Shown piece after piece: positions 34,664-44,089 of a DNA stretch of 64,000 nt. The notes under the pieces were generated by a model. That model saw nothing but the letters and a program-made list of their open reading frames with translations. It made no database searches and was not told the origin of the DNA. Each line of letters starts with the position of its first letter. Position 1 is the first letter of the stretch. Source of the stretch: Sphingomonas asaccharolytica NBRC 15499 (GTDB lineage Bacteria > Pseudomonadota > Alphaproteobacteria > Sphingomonadales > Sphingomonadaceae); NCBI RefSeq assembly GCF_001598355.1, contig NZ_BCYU01000004.1, positions 1 to 64,000 on the forward strand. Direction: 5' to 3'. A program made the translations under genes and the position numbers.

Positions 34664-35262
34664 TCGTCACGATCGTCCGGCACGGCAATACGTTCGATGC
34701 CGGAGAACAGGCGCGCAGAATCGGAGCGCGGACCGATTTGCCCCTCGTCGCGAGCGGCCTCGATCAGGCGCGGGCGCTAGGCAGGAGTTTTGCCGAGCTG
34801 GGGCTGGTCTTCGACCGCGCATTGGCGGCGCCGCTGCTGCGGACGCGGGCGACGATCGACGCCATTCTCGTTGGTCAACCCCAGGCGCCGGTCGTCCAAT
34901 CCGTCGATTGGCTGACGGAAATCGATCATGGTCCGGATGAGGGGCTAATCGATAGCGATGTCATCGCCAGGATCGGGCACGACGCGCTGGTCGCCTGGGA
35001 CAAAGAGGCGCGGGCGCCCGACGGCTGGATCGTCGATTCGGACCGCCGGATCGCGGGTTGGCAAAATCTCTGGAAGACCGGCGGTGGACATGTCCTGATC
35101 GTCACCAGCAACGGCGCGGCGCGTTTCGCCCTGCTTTCCGACGAGCGGCTGCGCAGTCAGGCGTCGGCGCTGTCGTCGCTGAAGCTTCGTACCGGGGCCT
35201 ATGGGACGATCGTGCGCGAGCAGGACGAGCTCCGCCTGGTCGCGTGGGATCGGCGGCCATGA
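34654..35262 (+). CDS. Histidine phosphatase family protein
   Basis: The 202-residue phosphatase is of the phosphoglycerate-mutase-like branch. The catalytic R-H-G motif is at the start (I-V-R-H-G-N-T) and the second His is in I-T/V-T-S-N-G, where S-N replaces the usual S-H. ATG 34654 lies inside kdsB by ten bases. Its place between kdsB and kpsC, and the absence of a HAD-type KdsC here, suggest a role in the capsule or Kdo pathway. The substrate is unknown. Confidence 0.72.
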   Translation: MDLIVTIVRHGNTFDAGEQARRIGARTDLPLVASGLDQARALGRSFAELGLVFDRALAAPLLRTRATIDAILVGQPQAPVVQSVDWLTEIDHGPDEGLIDSDVIARIGHDALVAWDKEARAPDGWIVDSDRRIAGWQNLWKTGGGHVLIVTSNGAARFALLSDERLRSQASALSSLKLRTGAYGTIVREQDELRLVAWDRRP

Positions 35263-35411
35263 CCCTCGGCTTGCATCGGCAGGGGCATTAAGAGAAAGCC
35301 GGGCGATGAGCTGTGCCCGTTCGCTTCCGTCGATGAGACAGACCCGCAGCCAGGTGCGACGAAGGCGTGGGTGCGCGTGATACGATCGCCAGAACTGCGC
35401 CCGCCGAGACG

Positions 35412-37058
35412 ATGCCGATGAGCATTCCCCTTCTCCGCGCGCCGCCATTCCCCGTCATCGGCGCCTCGGTTACGCGGCCGGGAACCGACGCTGCGGCCGC
35501 ACTTTCGTCCGAGGCGATCGACCGCCTTTTCGCCGCGATCCGCGACGTCCGGATCGGCGGATGCTTTTGGGCATCGCCGGGCGAGGATGCAGGGGCGACA
35601 GTGATCCTCCGTTGCCGTTCCGCCGACGATGTCGAGCAGGCAGAGGCGATGCTGACGGAGGCGGAGCGCGGTGCCGCGGTCCGGATATCCCCTGCGGATG
35701 ATACTGGCCAGGCCCATGACGGGACCTGCGAGATCGACCCCTGGTCGCTGCTCGACGACGCGGCGACGTTGATCGCGCACGGCGACGACGAATGGGTAGC
35801 GATCGCCGTGATCGCCGGCGCGCGCATTCACTTCTTGTCCGCCGGTCGTTTTGGCGCACCCGCGGACGATACCGCGCGGCTGCGCCGGATCGTCGCCGAA
35901 GATACCGCGCGCGCGCGGTATCGCGACCCCTTCAATGGGAAGGATGCGGGCATCGACGAAACAATAGCCCTGCTGGGAGACTGGCGCCGGACGCTTGACG
36001 CCAATCGGCGGATCGTCGCGGCATGTGGCTTCAGCTGGTGGAAGCGGCGCGAGATCGCACGGTTCCTGTGGACGCCCCAGCACCCCATGCGTTTCTTTCG
36101 ATCCGAGGCCCGCGCGCTTTCCTTTGCCGCCCGGCATGACGGCGCCGTCGCGATCTGGCCGTCGCGTGTGTCCGACGGCATGGCAGTGTCGGCGACCGAA
36201 AAACATGTCCCGCTGGTACGCGTGGAGGATGGCTTCGTGCGCTCGGTCGGCCTGGGCAGCAACCTCGTGCCGCCTGCATCGGTGACTGTCGATCGACGCG
36301 GCATCCATTATGACCCTAGTCGGCCGAGTGATCTGGAAGACTTGCTTGCCGGCGCCGACTTCCCGCCGGCATTGCTCGCGCGTGCCGAACGGCTGCGCGA
36401 GGCCATCGTCGCGGCGGGGATCAGCAAATATGGAAATGGCGCCGCGCATGCCTTCCCGCCTCGCCAGATCGGCCGTCGCCTGGTTCTCGTCCCCGGGCAA
36501 GTCGAGGACGATATGTCGGTGCGGCTCGGCGGCGGCGGATTGTCGAGCAATCTCGACCTGGTGCGCCGCGTGCGCGCGCTCGAACCGGACTCGGAAATCT
36601 GGTTCCGGCCGCATCCGGACGTCGATGCCGGCCATCGCAAGGGCGCGGTGCGCGACAGCGACGCGCTCGAACATGCCGACCGAATCGTTCGGGGCGGCGG
36701 CATGGCCTCCCTTCTCGATCAGGTCGATGCGGTCCATGTACTCACGTCGCTCACCGGTTTTGAAGCGCTGCTGCGACGACGCGACGTGACCTGCCATGGA
36801 ATGCCTTTCTATGCCGGCTGGGGATTGACGCGCGATCTCGCCGAGGTGCCTGACCGGCGCGGTCGGCGCTTGACGCTCGACGAACTGATCGCCGCGGTAC
36901 TGATCGTCTATCCACGCTATCTCGACCCGGCGACGGGCCTGCCATGCACGCCGGAAGTGCTGATCCGGCGGTTTGGCGATGGCGCCGCGCATAACCGGCT
37001 GGGCTGGGTTACGAAGCTCCGCCAGACCCAGGGCCGGTTGTCGAGGCGGTGGGCTTGA
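35412..37058 (+). CDS. kpsC: KpsC-like capsule beta-Kdo glycosyltransferase, one module reduced
   Basis: Likely extends the Kdo linker on the capsule lipid anchor. The 548-residue C-terminal half is a complete KpsC module: V-R-V-E-D-G-F-V-R-S-V-G-L-G, then R-R-G-I-H-Y-D, W-F-R-P-H-P-D-V, T-S-L-T-G-F-E-A-L-L-R and G-M-P-F-Y-A-G-W-G-L-T. Canonical KpsC has two such modules in about 670 residues. Here the first keeps only traces (D-P-W-S-L-L, then the linker Y-R-D-P-F-N-G). Start 35412 or 35418 is plausible. Its stop overlaps the GT4 gene. Confidence 0.85.
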   Translation: MPMSIPLLRAPPFPVIGASVTRPGTDAAAALSSEAIDRLFAAIRDVRIGGCFWASPGEDAGATVILRCRSADDVEQAEAMLTEAERGAAVRISPADDTGQAHDGTCEIDPWSLLDDAATLIAHGDDEWVAIAVIAGARIHFLSAGRFGAPADDTARLRRIVAEDTARARYRDPFNGKDAGIDETIALLGDWRRTLDANRRIVAACGFSWWKRREIARFLWTPQHPMRFFRSEARALSFAARHDGAVAIWPSRVSDGMAVSATEKHVPLVRVEDGFVRSVGLGSNLVPPASVTVDRRGIHYDPSRPSDLEDLLAGADFPPALLARAERLREAIVAAGISKYGNGAAHAFPPRQIGRRLVLVPGQVEDDMSVRLGGGGLSSNLDLVRRVRALEPDSEIWFRPHPDVDAGHRKGAVRDSDALEHADRIVRGGGMASLLDQVDAVHVLTSLTGFEALLRRRDVTCHGMPFYAGWGLTRDLAEVPDRRGRRLTLDELIAAVLIVYPRYLDPATGLPCTPEVLIRRFGDGAAHNRLGWVTKLRQTQGRLSRRWA

Positions 37059-38251
37059 TGGCCGGCGACGTCATTCTCGACCTGTCGCGGCTGGTGTCGC
37101 GGGCCCGGCATCACACACCCTCCGGCGTCGATCGGGTGGAGATGGCCTACGCGCGCGGGCTGCACGCGCGTTTCGGCGATCGCCTGCGGTTCGCCGCCGT
37201 GCATCCATTCGACTTTTACGGCCGACTCTCGAACGAGAAGGTCTTGCGCTTTCTCGACACGCTGGAAAAGCGCTGGGAATCGGAAGAGGGTGGGGCCGAA
37301 CAGCGCTCGCTGTTCGAGATTCTGCCGACGTTGCTCGGCCTGCTGCCGGAACGACCGCGCGCGGCGGCGGGGAGCGTCTATGTCCAGGCCTCGCCGCATC
37401 ATCTCACGCGACCCGCGCTCGTCCGACGCATTCTCGCGCGCGAGCAGGCGCGGTTCCTGTGTCTGGTCCACGATCTGATTCCGATCGAATATCCCGAATA
37501 TGCGCGTCCCAATGGTGCCGATCTTCACAAGCGGCGGATCGAAACAATCGCGGCCCTGGCCAATAGCATCATCGTCAATTCGGGTGCGACCGGCGACTCG
37601 CTGCGGCCCTGGCTCGAGCGGGCAGGGCGCAACGTAAAGGTGCGCGTCGCGCTGCTCGGCACGCACGAGGGTCCCGCGCCATCCCTGCCGGAGGCCGCAC
37701 CAGCCGAGCCCTATTTCGTCTGCATCGGCACGATCGAGCCGCGCAAGAACCATCTGCTGCTGCTCAATCTATGGCGGGCGATGGCCGACAAGCTTCCCGG
37801 CGACGCCGTTCCCCGCCTGATCATTGTCGGCCGCCGCGGTTGGGAGAATGAGCAGGTGATCGACATGCTCGAGCGCTGTCCGGCGCTACGCGGGCATGTC
37901 GAGGAACTCAACGGCTGCTCGGATCAGCGGATGCAAACATTGCTGCGCGGTGCGCGTGCGCTGCTCCTGCCATCGTTCGCGGAAGGCTATGGCATGCCGG
38001 TCACCGAGGCGCTGGCGGTGGGAACTCCGGTGATCTGCAGCGACCTTCCCGCACTGCGCGAGGCGGGAGGGGATGTGCCCGATTTTCTCGATCCGCTCGA
38101 CGGGCCAGGCTGGACCGCGCACATCCTCGATCATTTCCGCGCGGGGCCGCTTCACGCGGCGCAAAATCAGCGCCTGATGGAGTGGCGGCCGCCGTCCTGG
38201 CAAGACCATATCGCGATCGTCCGCGAGGCCATCGACGAGCTGCGGCTATGA
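37058..38251 (+). CDS. GT4-family glycosyltransferase
   Basis: The 397-residue GT-B fold retaining glycosyltransferase probably adds a sugar during capsule repeat or linker synthesis. The C-terminal Rossmann part has the GT4 pattern C-I-G-T-I-E-P-R-K-N-H, then F-A-E-G-Y-G-M-P-V-T-E-A-L-A-x-G-T-P-V-I-C-S with the catalytic E-x7-E region. ATG 37058 overlaps the kpsC stop (TGATG), implying coupling. Donor and acceptor cannot be read from sequence. Confidence 0.88.
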   Translation: MAGDVILDLSRLVSRARHHTPSGVDRVEMAYARGLHARFGDRLRFAAVHPFDFYGRLSNEKVLRFLDTLEKRWESEEGGAEQRSLFEILPTLLGLLPERPRAAAGSVYVQASPHHLTRPALVRRILAREQARFLCLVHDLIPIEYPEYARPNGADLHKRRIETIAALANSIIVNSGATGDSLRPWLERAGRNVKVRVALLGTHEGPAPSLPEAAPAEPYFVCIGTIEPRKNHLLLLNLWRAMADKLPGDAVPRLIIVGRRGWENEQVIDMLERCPALRGHVEELNGCSDQRMQTLLRGARALLLPSFAEGYGMPVTEALAVGTPVICSDLPALREAGGDVPDFLDPLDGPGWTAHILDHFRAGPLHAAQNQRLMEWRPPSWQDHIAIVREAIDELRL

Positions 38252-38303
38252 CCGCGCCGCCATGGCTTTCATCGCAATCGTTTCAGCTTCGCTGAAACAA
38301 ACT

Positions 38304-38912
38304 CTAACGCCGCTTGGCGGCAATTTCGGTTCGGAACAGGCGATCCCAGAAGGTGGCGGTAATCGCATAATTACCTTCCTGCCTGGCATGGTGGTGCCGG
38401 ATGTGGTGGCGACGCAAATGGCGCAGCAAGGGGCTGCGCATCGGCAATTGATGGCAGGCATAATGGATCGTGTCGTACACGACGTAGCCGATCCCGAAGC
38501 CGAGATAGAATACCGACCCGATCGGCCCGAGCATCAGCCATAACGCAGCCCAGATCATCGCCGATATGACCACGCTCACCAGCGGCGGCATGATGTTGCG
38601 ATAGCGATCGCCGGGCGCCGCATGGTGGTTACCGTGCGCGAGGAAGATGAACGCGCGGCCCACCGCTGATCTCGGCTTCAAATGAAAGACGAAGCGGTGC
38701 ATCGCATATTCGAACAGCGTCCAGGTCAGCATCCCGAGCGAGACGAGCACGATCGAAACCGGAAGGCTTGCCACGCCCCAGCTGGCATAGACGGCAACAG
38801 CGAGGAACGCCGTCCATATCAGCGCGAACACCGGCGGCGACACCAGCGTTAGCTGCTCCATCAAATCGTTACGAAACAACCTGATACGCGGCGAAGTGGA
38901 CCCGTACTTCAT
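38304..38912 (-). CDS. Sterol desaturase/fatty acid hydroxylase family protein
   Basis: The 202-residue membrane di-iron enzyme has about four hydrophobic spans and the histidine clusters H-R-F-V-F-H, H-G-N-H-H, H-Y-A-C-H and H-H-I-R-H-H-H. These match the fatty-acid-hydroxylase superfamily, which includes lipid 2-hydroxylases. In a sphingolipid-making organism it could hydroxylate a fatty acyl or sphingoid chain; that is inference. It is read against the surrounding capsule genes and is divergent from an SDR gene. Confidence 0.83.
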   Translation of the reverse strand: MKYGSTSPRIRLFRNDLMEQLTLVSPPVFALIWTAFLAVAVYASWGVASLPVSIVLVSLGMLTWTLFEYAMHRFVFHLKPRSAVGRAFIFLAHGNHHAAPGDRYRNIMPPLVSVVISAMIWAALWLMLGPIGSVFYLGFGIGYVVYDTIHYACHQLPMRSPLLRHLRRHHIRHHHARQEGNYAITATFWDRLFRTEIAAKRR

Positions 38913-39062
38913 ATCGAACAGTCGTTTTTCCCTTCGATTCCCCGGGCATGACCACCGCGCCGACGCCCGTCAAGTTGCAATGCAGCAAAAAGCCGCCGTT
39001 ATGGTCGAAACAGGGGCGGACCGCCTGGAATGCCCGCGACGGAAGGGTCATAGGACCCACCC

Positions 39063-39839
39063 ATGAAGGGGCAATTACCGAATCGAATCCTGATCACCGG
39101 CGCCTCGAGCGGGTTGGGAGCGGCGCTGGCGCGTCATTATGCCGCGCCCGGTCTCACCCTGCTGCTATGGGGCCGCGATCGCCAACGGCTGGATGCGGTC
39201 GCGGCGAGTTGCCGCGGGGCGGGGGCAGAAGTTGCGGTTCGCTCGCTTGACCTGTCGGACAGCGCGGCCGCGATCGCTGCGATCGAGCAAGATGACGACG
39301 CGAGCGCGATCGATCTGGCGCTGTTCGTTGCCGGAAGGGGCGACACACGAGCGCCTGGCGACCTGGTCGAGGATGCGGCGCAAGTCGCCCGCTTGGGATT
39401 GGTGAACTTTGTCGCTGCTGCTGCGCTCGCGGCTGCGATGGGGGATCGTATGGCGCGACGTGGCGGAGGCCGGATCGTGCTGGTCGGGTCGGCAGCTGGG
39501 TTTCACGCATTGCCCTTTGCCGCCGCCTATGCCGGATCGAAGGCTGGGATCGCACATTTTGCCCAGGCTTTGCGGCTGGGTTTGAAGCAATATGGCGTCG
39601 GCGTAACGCTGGTTTCGCCCGGGTTCATCGATACCCCAGGCGGGCCAGAGGCTGCCGGCTCCCGGCCTTTCGCGCTGCAATCCTCGGATGCTGCGGCGCG
39701 GATCGCAAGGGCGGCGGCGCGTGGACGGGCGCACGCAATCTTTCCCTGGCCGTTCATCGTGATGCGCTGGGTCGATCGCTTGCTGCCACCAGCGTTGCGC
39801 GACCGGCTGCTCCTCGCGCTCACGCCTCCGGGCGATTGA
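39063..39839 (+). CDS. Short-chain dehydrogenase/reductase (classical SDR)
   Basis: The 258-residue NAD(P)-dependent oxidoreductase has the cofactor motif T-G-A-S-S-G-L-G. The active site is S-A-A-G at the Ser strand and Y-A-G-S-K for the Tyr/Lys pair. The C-terminal R-W-V-D-R-L-L-P is typical of SDRs acting on lipid-like substrates. Its 3' end overlaps the convergent sulfatase gene by about 20 bp. Capsule or lipid modification is plausible from context only. Confidence 0.85.
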   Translation: MKGQLPNRILITGASSGLGAALARHYAAPGLTLLLWGRDRQRLDAVAASCRGAGAEVAVRSLDLSDSAAAIAAIEQDDDASAIDLALFVAGRGDTRAPGDLVEDAAQVARLGLVNFVAAAALAAAMGDRMARRGGGRIVLVGSAAGFHALPFAAAYAGSKAGIAHFAQALRLGLKQYGVGVTLVSPGFIDTPGGPEAAGSRPFALQSSDAAARIARAAARGRAHAIFPWPFIVMRWVDRLLPPALRDRLLLALTPPGD

Positions 39840-41322
39840 GCGCGGCATCGGGCGTCGCGACATCAGGTTGGACGCACCGGAGAATCAGATGATGCAAGGT
39901 CGCCGGCGTCAGGTCGGCCGCCGCGGAATCGCCAGTCACGATCTGCCCGCCGACGTCGAACCGCACGACGACATAGGGCGTGTGCCTCGCGCCGCCCGGA
40001 GCGGTCACGCCCGGAATGCTCGGCCGATGATCGCCGAAGAAGACGAGCAGCGCCGGCCGTCCGTCAGTCGACAGATATTGGATGAGGTCGCCCAACATAG
40101 CGTCGCTGCTCCGCAGGCGACCCAGATAGGCATCCAGCCGTCCGGTCGCGTCCCGCGCATTGTCGCTGTCCCACGGGCCGTGATTCTCCATCGTTACGGC
40201 ATAGATCAGCCTCGGTGTCGTGGCCCGGCTCGCCAGATCGACGAGCGTCGCGCCGAGCGTCCGGTCATCGACGTAACGACCGCCGCCCGGAGGCATCGGC
40301 GCAAAATCCGCTTCGCCGATCACCTCATCGAAGCCGATCGCGGGCATCAAGCGATCGCGGCTGTAGAAGCGCATGTCATGCGGGTGGACGAACGAGCTTC
40401 GATAACCCGCCCCCGCCAGGCGCGCCGGCAGCGCGTAGGAGGCCTCGCTTTGCGCGGTCAGGAAGGGATCGTAGCGCCGAAAGCCGAGCGCGGTTTCGCT
40501 GCGCCCGAACAGCACGCCATATTCGGTACGCATCGTGTACGCACCGAATCCGCTGACATGAAGGTCGCCCTGCTGCCAAGCGATCGCCCGGGCGCGATCC
40601 AGCCCGGGCAGTGCCGGCAATGCTTCACCCGTGATCTCGCCGGGGTCGGCGAACGATTCGCATTGGACGATGACGATGAATTCGGGAACTGCTGGACCCA
40701 CGAGGCTGCCGATCGCCGCAAGCGGTGAGGAAGGCTGAGGGTCGGGCGTATGCCGCCAGCGCTGCCAATAGAGGAGCAACGTTGCGATCAAGCCGAATCT
40801 GGTGACATCACCCGCTAGGTCGGGCGTCGTCACCAACGAAGCGAACCATTCGGCGCGCAGTAACAACCACAAGGCACCGCTCGCCAACAGTAATAGCCCG
40901 GCTCCAACCAAATGGGGCTGCGGGCGGCTCGAGATGAGCGGCAGTAGCGCGATCACCGCCAGCAATGCGCCGATAGCCGCTACCCAGCGCTGACGCGCCG
41001 GGATCGCCGTGAAATAGAAGCGCGGGTGGCGGAATATCCCGACGATCAACGCCAGATCGGAGAAGACGAGTGGCTCGCCCAGCATCTTGTACTTCGCGTT
41101 GGAGGCGACCGTGAAGAGCGCCATCACAGCGATCGCCAAGACTGCCGCGGCCGTTGCGTTGCCGAAGCCGGTCAACCACAGCGCGAACACGCCCGTCACG
41201 ACCAGCAGGTGAAGCAAGACTCCTTGCCAATGTCGTAGGCCACCCGAGCGCGGACGTACGGTCGCGTCCAACAACAACGATGCCGCCAACATCGCCAAAA
41301 GAGAAATCAAACCGTTCGTCAC
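39820..41322 (-). CDS. LTA-synthase-like sulfatase-fold membrane enzyme
   Basis: The 500-residue protein has five or six N-terminal membrane segments (1-190) and a C-terminal alkaline-phosphatase/sulfatase domain. That domain includes I-V-I-V-Q-C-E-S-F at the metal/nucleophile strand, M-E-N-H-G-P-W and F-F-G-D-H-R-P-S-I. This is the layout of phosphoglycerol or phosphoethanolamine transferases. The usual Thr nucleophile region reads Y-T-M-R-T-E-Y-G. It probably decorates the capsule or a lipid with a phospho-group. Confidence 0.82.
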   Translation of the reverse strand: MTNGLISLLAMLAASLLLDATVRPRSGGLRHWQGVLLHLLVVTGVFALWLTGFGNATAAAVLAIAVMALFTVASNAKYKMLGEPLVFSDLALIVGIFRHPRFYFTAIPARQRWVAAIGALLAVIALLPLISSRPQPHLVGAGLLLLASGALWLLLRAEWFASLVTTPDLAGDVTRFGLIATLLLYWQRWRHTPDPQPSSPLAAIGSLVGPAVPEFIVIVQCESFADPGEITGEALPALPGLDRARAIAWQQGDLHVSGFGAYTMRTEYGVLFGRSETALGFRRYDPFLTAQSEASYALPARLAGAGYRSSFVHPHDMRFYSRDRLMPAIGFDEVIGEADFAPMPPGGGRYVDDRTLGATLVDLASRATTPRLIYAVTMENHGPWDSDNARDATGRLDAYLGRLRSSDAMLGDLIQYLSTDGRPALLVFFGDHRPSIPGVTAPGGARHTPYVVVRFDVGGQIVTGDSAAADLTPATLHHLILRCVQPDVATPDAALNRPEA

Positions 41323-41521
41323 AGGATGGTCGCGCCGTCAGTCTCGATTGAGCCACGCCGTCCGGCAGCGGTTACAGAAGGGTGATTTGTCCATAGCGGG
41401 CAGCCCGGCGCCTGTCACGGCCTCGGTTGGTCGAGACACGACTTGGAAATAGGCGCCGCCATCTATATCCGCGGGATCGGCACGTGAGGGGTCGCTGCCG
41501 GTTCGGAAGAGAAAAGTACTA

Positions 41522-42865
41522 ATGCCAGAAATGTTTACCGGCGGCCCGGAAGTGATGCCGCAGGTCGCGGCCCCCGGCGAGGCGCGGCCGCTTGCCCGAC
41601 GTAACGTCCTGCTGTTGCAGGGCCTGATGGGGCCGCTGTTCCGCCGCCTCGGACAGGCGTTGCGGCGCGACGGTTACGGCGTACACAAGGTCAACTTCAA
41701 TGGGGGTGATCGGTTTTTCTGGGGGTTACCCAACGGAATCGACTATCGTGGTTCGCCCGCTGAATGGCCGGCAGCGCTTGCCTCGCTGATCGCCGATCGT
41801 CAGATCACCGACGTCGTTCTCTTCGGAGATTGCCGTCCGATGCATATGGCAGCGATCAGCGTCTGCCGTGATCTGCATGTTCCCGTCCATGTGTTCGAGG
41901 AGGGCTATATCCGCCCCGATTGGGTCACGCTCGAACTTGGCGGCGTCAACGGTCATTCGACCTTGCCGCGCGATCCAGCCTGGTATCGCGCGCAGGCGGC
42001 CGCTTTGCCACCGGCTCCCCAACACCATCCGGTGCCGTCTTCGTTCCGCCGCCGTGCCACGGAGGGTCTCATCTATAACGTTGCCGACGTGCTCACGCGG
42101 TGGCGCTACCCCTATTGGGAGAATCATCGGCCTTGGCACCCACTGGTCGAGGGTATGGGCTGGACGCGTAAGCTGATGCGGCGCAAGGTTGCGGCCGCAC
42201 GGACACAAGAGGTGCTTGCCGGCCTCGAGGCAAGCGGCGACCCTTATGTGATTTTCCCGTTGCAGCTCGATTCCGATGCCCAGATACGACTGCATTCCTC
42301 CTTTGCCGGCATTGCCGACGCGCTACGCATGGTGATCACCTCGTTCGCGGCCAACGCCCCTGCGGATCTCCGGCTTGTGGTGAAGGAGCATCCGCTCGAT
42401 AACGGCGTGCGCGACTGGCGCCTTGAAACAGAAACACTGGCCGCACTCCACGGCGTCGCCGACCGGGTCGATTACCTCGAAAGCGGCGATATCGTACCGG
42501 TCGCGCAACGCTCCAAAGGCATGGTAACCATCAACAGCACCAGCGGCACGCTGGCGCTGGCGCTCGATGTGCCGGTGATCACGCTCGGCCAGGCGGTCTA
42601 CGATATCGAGGGCATCACTTTTCAGGGAGGCCTTGACGATTTCTGGCGTGATCCAGGCAAGCCGGATACCGAAACCTTCGCGGCTTTTCGCCGCGTGTTG
42701 ATCGATCGGTGTCTCGTGGCGGGTGGGTTCTTCTCCGAGGAGGCACTCGCCAAGGTCACCGAGGGCGTGATCGCCCGGCTAGAGGCGGCAAGCCCGTTGA
42801 AGCCGCGCTCGGTCGCGCAAACGGGTTCGCCCCTGCCTACGAAGGGCAGGTTGGTTCGGGATTGA
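41522..42865 (+). CDS. kpsS: Capsule beta-Kdo transferase KpsS
   Basis: Starts the Kdo linker on lyso-phosphatidylglycerol in ABC-dependent capsules. The 447-residue product has L-L-Q-G-L-M-G-P-L-F, K-V-N-F-N-G-G-D, V-F-E-E-G-Y-I-R-P-D-W-V-T-L-E and V-K-E-H-P-L-D, with T-I-N-S-T-S-G at the end, all KpsS landmarks. It is separated from kpsC by the GT4-sulfatase block, unlike the usual kpsC-kpsS neighbours. The 199 bp upstream, shared with the sulfatase gene, hold a probable divergent promoter region but no clear element. Confidence 0.9.
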   Translation: MPEMFTGGPEVMPQVAAPGEARPLARRNVLLLQGLMGPLFRRLGQALRRDGYGVHKVNFNGGDRFFWGLPNGIDYRGSPAEWPAALASLIADRQITDVVLFGDCRPMHMAAISVCRDLHVPVHVFEEGYIRPDWVTLELGGVNGHSTLPRDPAWYRAQAAALPPAPQHHPVPSSFRRRATEGLIYNVADVLTRWRYPYWENHRPWHPLVEGMGWTRKLMRRKVAAARTQEVLAGLEASGDPYVIFPLQLDSDAQIRLHSSFAGIADALRMVITSFAANAPADLRLVVKEHPLDNGVRDWRLETETLAALHGVADRVDYLESGDIVPVAQRSKGMVTINSTSGTLALALDVPVITLGQAVYDIEGITFQGGLDDFWRDPGKPDTETFAAFRRVLIDRCLVAGGFFSEEALAKVTEGVIARLEAASPLKPRSVAQTGSPLPTKGRLVRD

Positions 42866-42911
42866 GCCTTTTTGCATGCCTCGCCGGATTTCTTCGACTG
42901 GGATTGCGCAA

Positions 42912-43784
42912 TCAGTGACCGCCTTCCGCCACCATCCGCAGATGTTGTCCGTATCGCGACTTTCCGAGGTCGCTTGCCAGTCTGATAAGCTGTGCCTGGT
43001 CGATAAAGCCCATTCGAAACGCGATCTCTTCAGGGCTCGAAATCCGCAGACCCTGGCGCTTTTCGACCGTGCGAACGAACTCGGCCGCTTCGAGCAGGCT
43101 GTCTGGCGTGCCCGTATCTAGCCATGCGAAACCCCGGCCCATGATCTCGACGGCGAGTTCGCCGCGCTCGAGGTAAATTCGATTGACGTCGGTAATCTCA
43201 AGTTCGCCGCGCGCGGAAGGCTTGAGGTTGGCGGCAATGTCCACCACGTGCTCGTCATAGAAATAAAGGCCTGTGACGGCCCAGTTGGACTTTGGCGCGT
43301 GCGGTTTTTCCTCGATCGACTGCGCGCGCATGGCGGCGTCGAATTCGACCACCCCGTAACGTTCCGGGTCAATCACGTGATAGGCGAATACCGTGGCTCC
43401 CTGAGTGCGCGTTTTGGCTGAATCGAACAGTTGGTCCATGCCGTGGCCGAAGAAGATGTTGTCGCCCAGGATCAGGCCCGACTGCTCGCCGGCCACAAAA
43501 TCGGCACCGATGATATAGGCCTGCGCCAGGCCATCTGGGCTGGGCTGCACGGCATAGCTCAGCGACAGGCCCCATCGCGCCCCGTCGCCCAGCAACTCCT
43601 GAAAGCGCGGCGTGTCGCGTTCGGTCGAGATCACTAGGATTTCGCGAATTCCGGCGAGCATGAGCGTGGACAGTGGATAATAGATCATCGGCTTGTCATA
43701 GACGGGCATGAGCTGCTTCGATGTCACCAACGTCATGGGATGGAGTCGCGTGCCCGAACCTCCGGCCAATATTATTCCTTTCAT
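42912..43784 (-). CDS. rmlA: Glucose-1-phosphate thymidylyltransferase
   Basis: Makes dTDP-glucose for dTDP-rhamnose and related sugars. The 290-residue product has [29 protein letters not shown] and E-K-P at the active site, standard RmlA. The rmlB, rmlC and rmlD genes are not in the window. It is convergent with kpsS and divergent from the export gene kpsD. Confidence 0.95.
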   Translation of the reverse strand: MKGIILAGGSGTRLHPMTLVTSKQLMPVYDKPMIYYPLSTLMLAGIREILVISTERDTPRFQELLGDGARWGLSLSYAVQPSPDGLAQAYIIGADFVAGEQSGLILGDNIFFGHGMDQLFDSAKTRTQGATVFAYHVIDPERYGVVEFDAAMRAQSIEEKPHAPKSNWAVTGLYFYDEHVVDIAANLKPSARGELEITDVNRIYLERGELAVEIMGRGFAWLDTGTPDSLLEAAEFVRTVEKRQGLRISSPEEIAFRMGFIDQAQLIRLASDLGKSRYGQHLRMVAEGGH

Positions 43785-44089
43785 AGCGAACTCTTCTCCA
43801 TCATTTCGATCTGAATATGCCGTCGGATTATTTCACCGATCGCTCAGGTCCGGCGCTCGACGGAGCGTTTCCCATTCTTGCTCCGCGGCGCCTGCAGCGT
43901 ACCCCTGATAACCAGCCCTTCACCGGCCAGCAACCGCCGCTCGTACCGGGCGTCAGGCCGACGAAACCCACCGGCTCGGATCGTCGCACCTATGGCGACG
44001 ACGGGGGGCTCGACCATTGCATTGGGTGCGGCGGATCGCTATCGCGGCGCCGAGATGTGCCCCCCGGCCAAAAAGGGCAGAGATAGATT
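43785..44089. other. 305-bp divergent intergenic region rmlA/kpsD
   Basis: No supported gene. It should hold the promoters of rmlA and of the kpsD-E-M-T operon, but I see no strong -35/-10, sigma-54 or palindromic element. A 57-codon minus-strand frame (43844-44017) lacks a ribosome site and is not called. Confidence 0.4.

Noticed and set aside
35199..36992. 597-codon minus-strand frame opposite kpsC
   Set aside because: kpsC has clear motifs; the antisense product has none.
43844..44017. 57-codon minus-strand frame in the rmlA/kpsD gap
   Set aside because: No ribosome site, basic low-complexity product, no neighbour logic.
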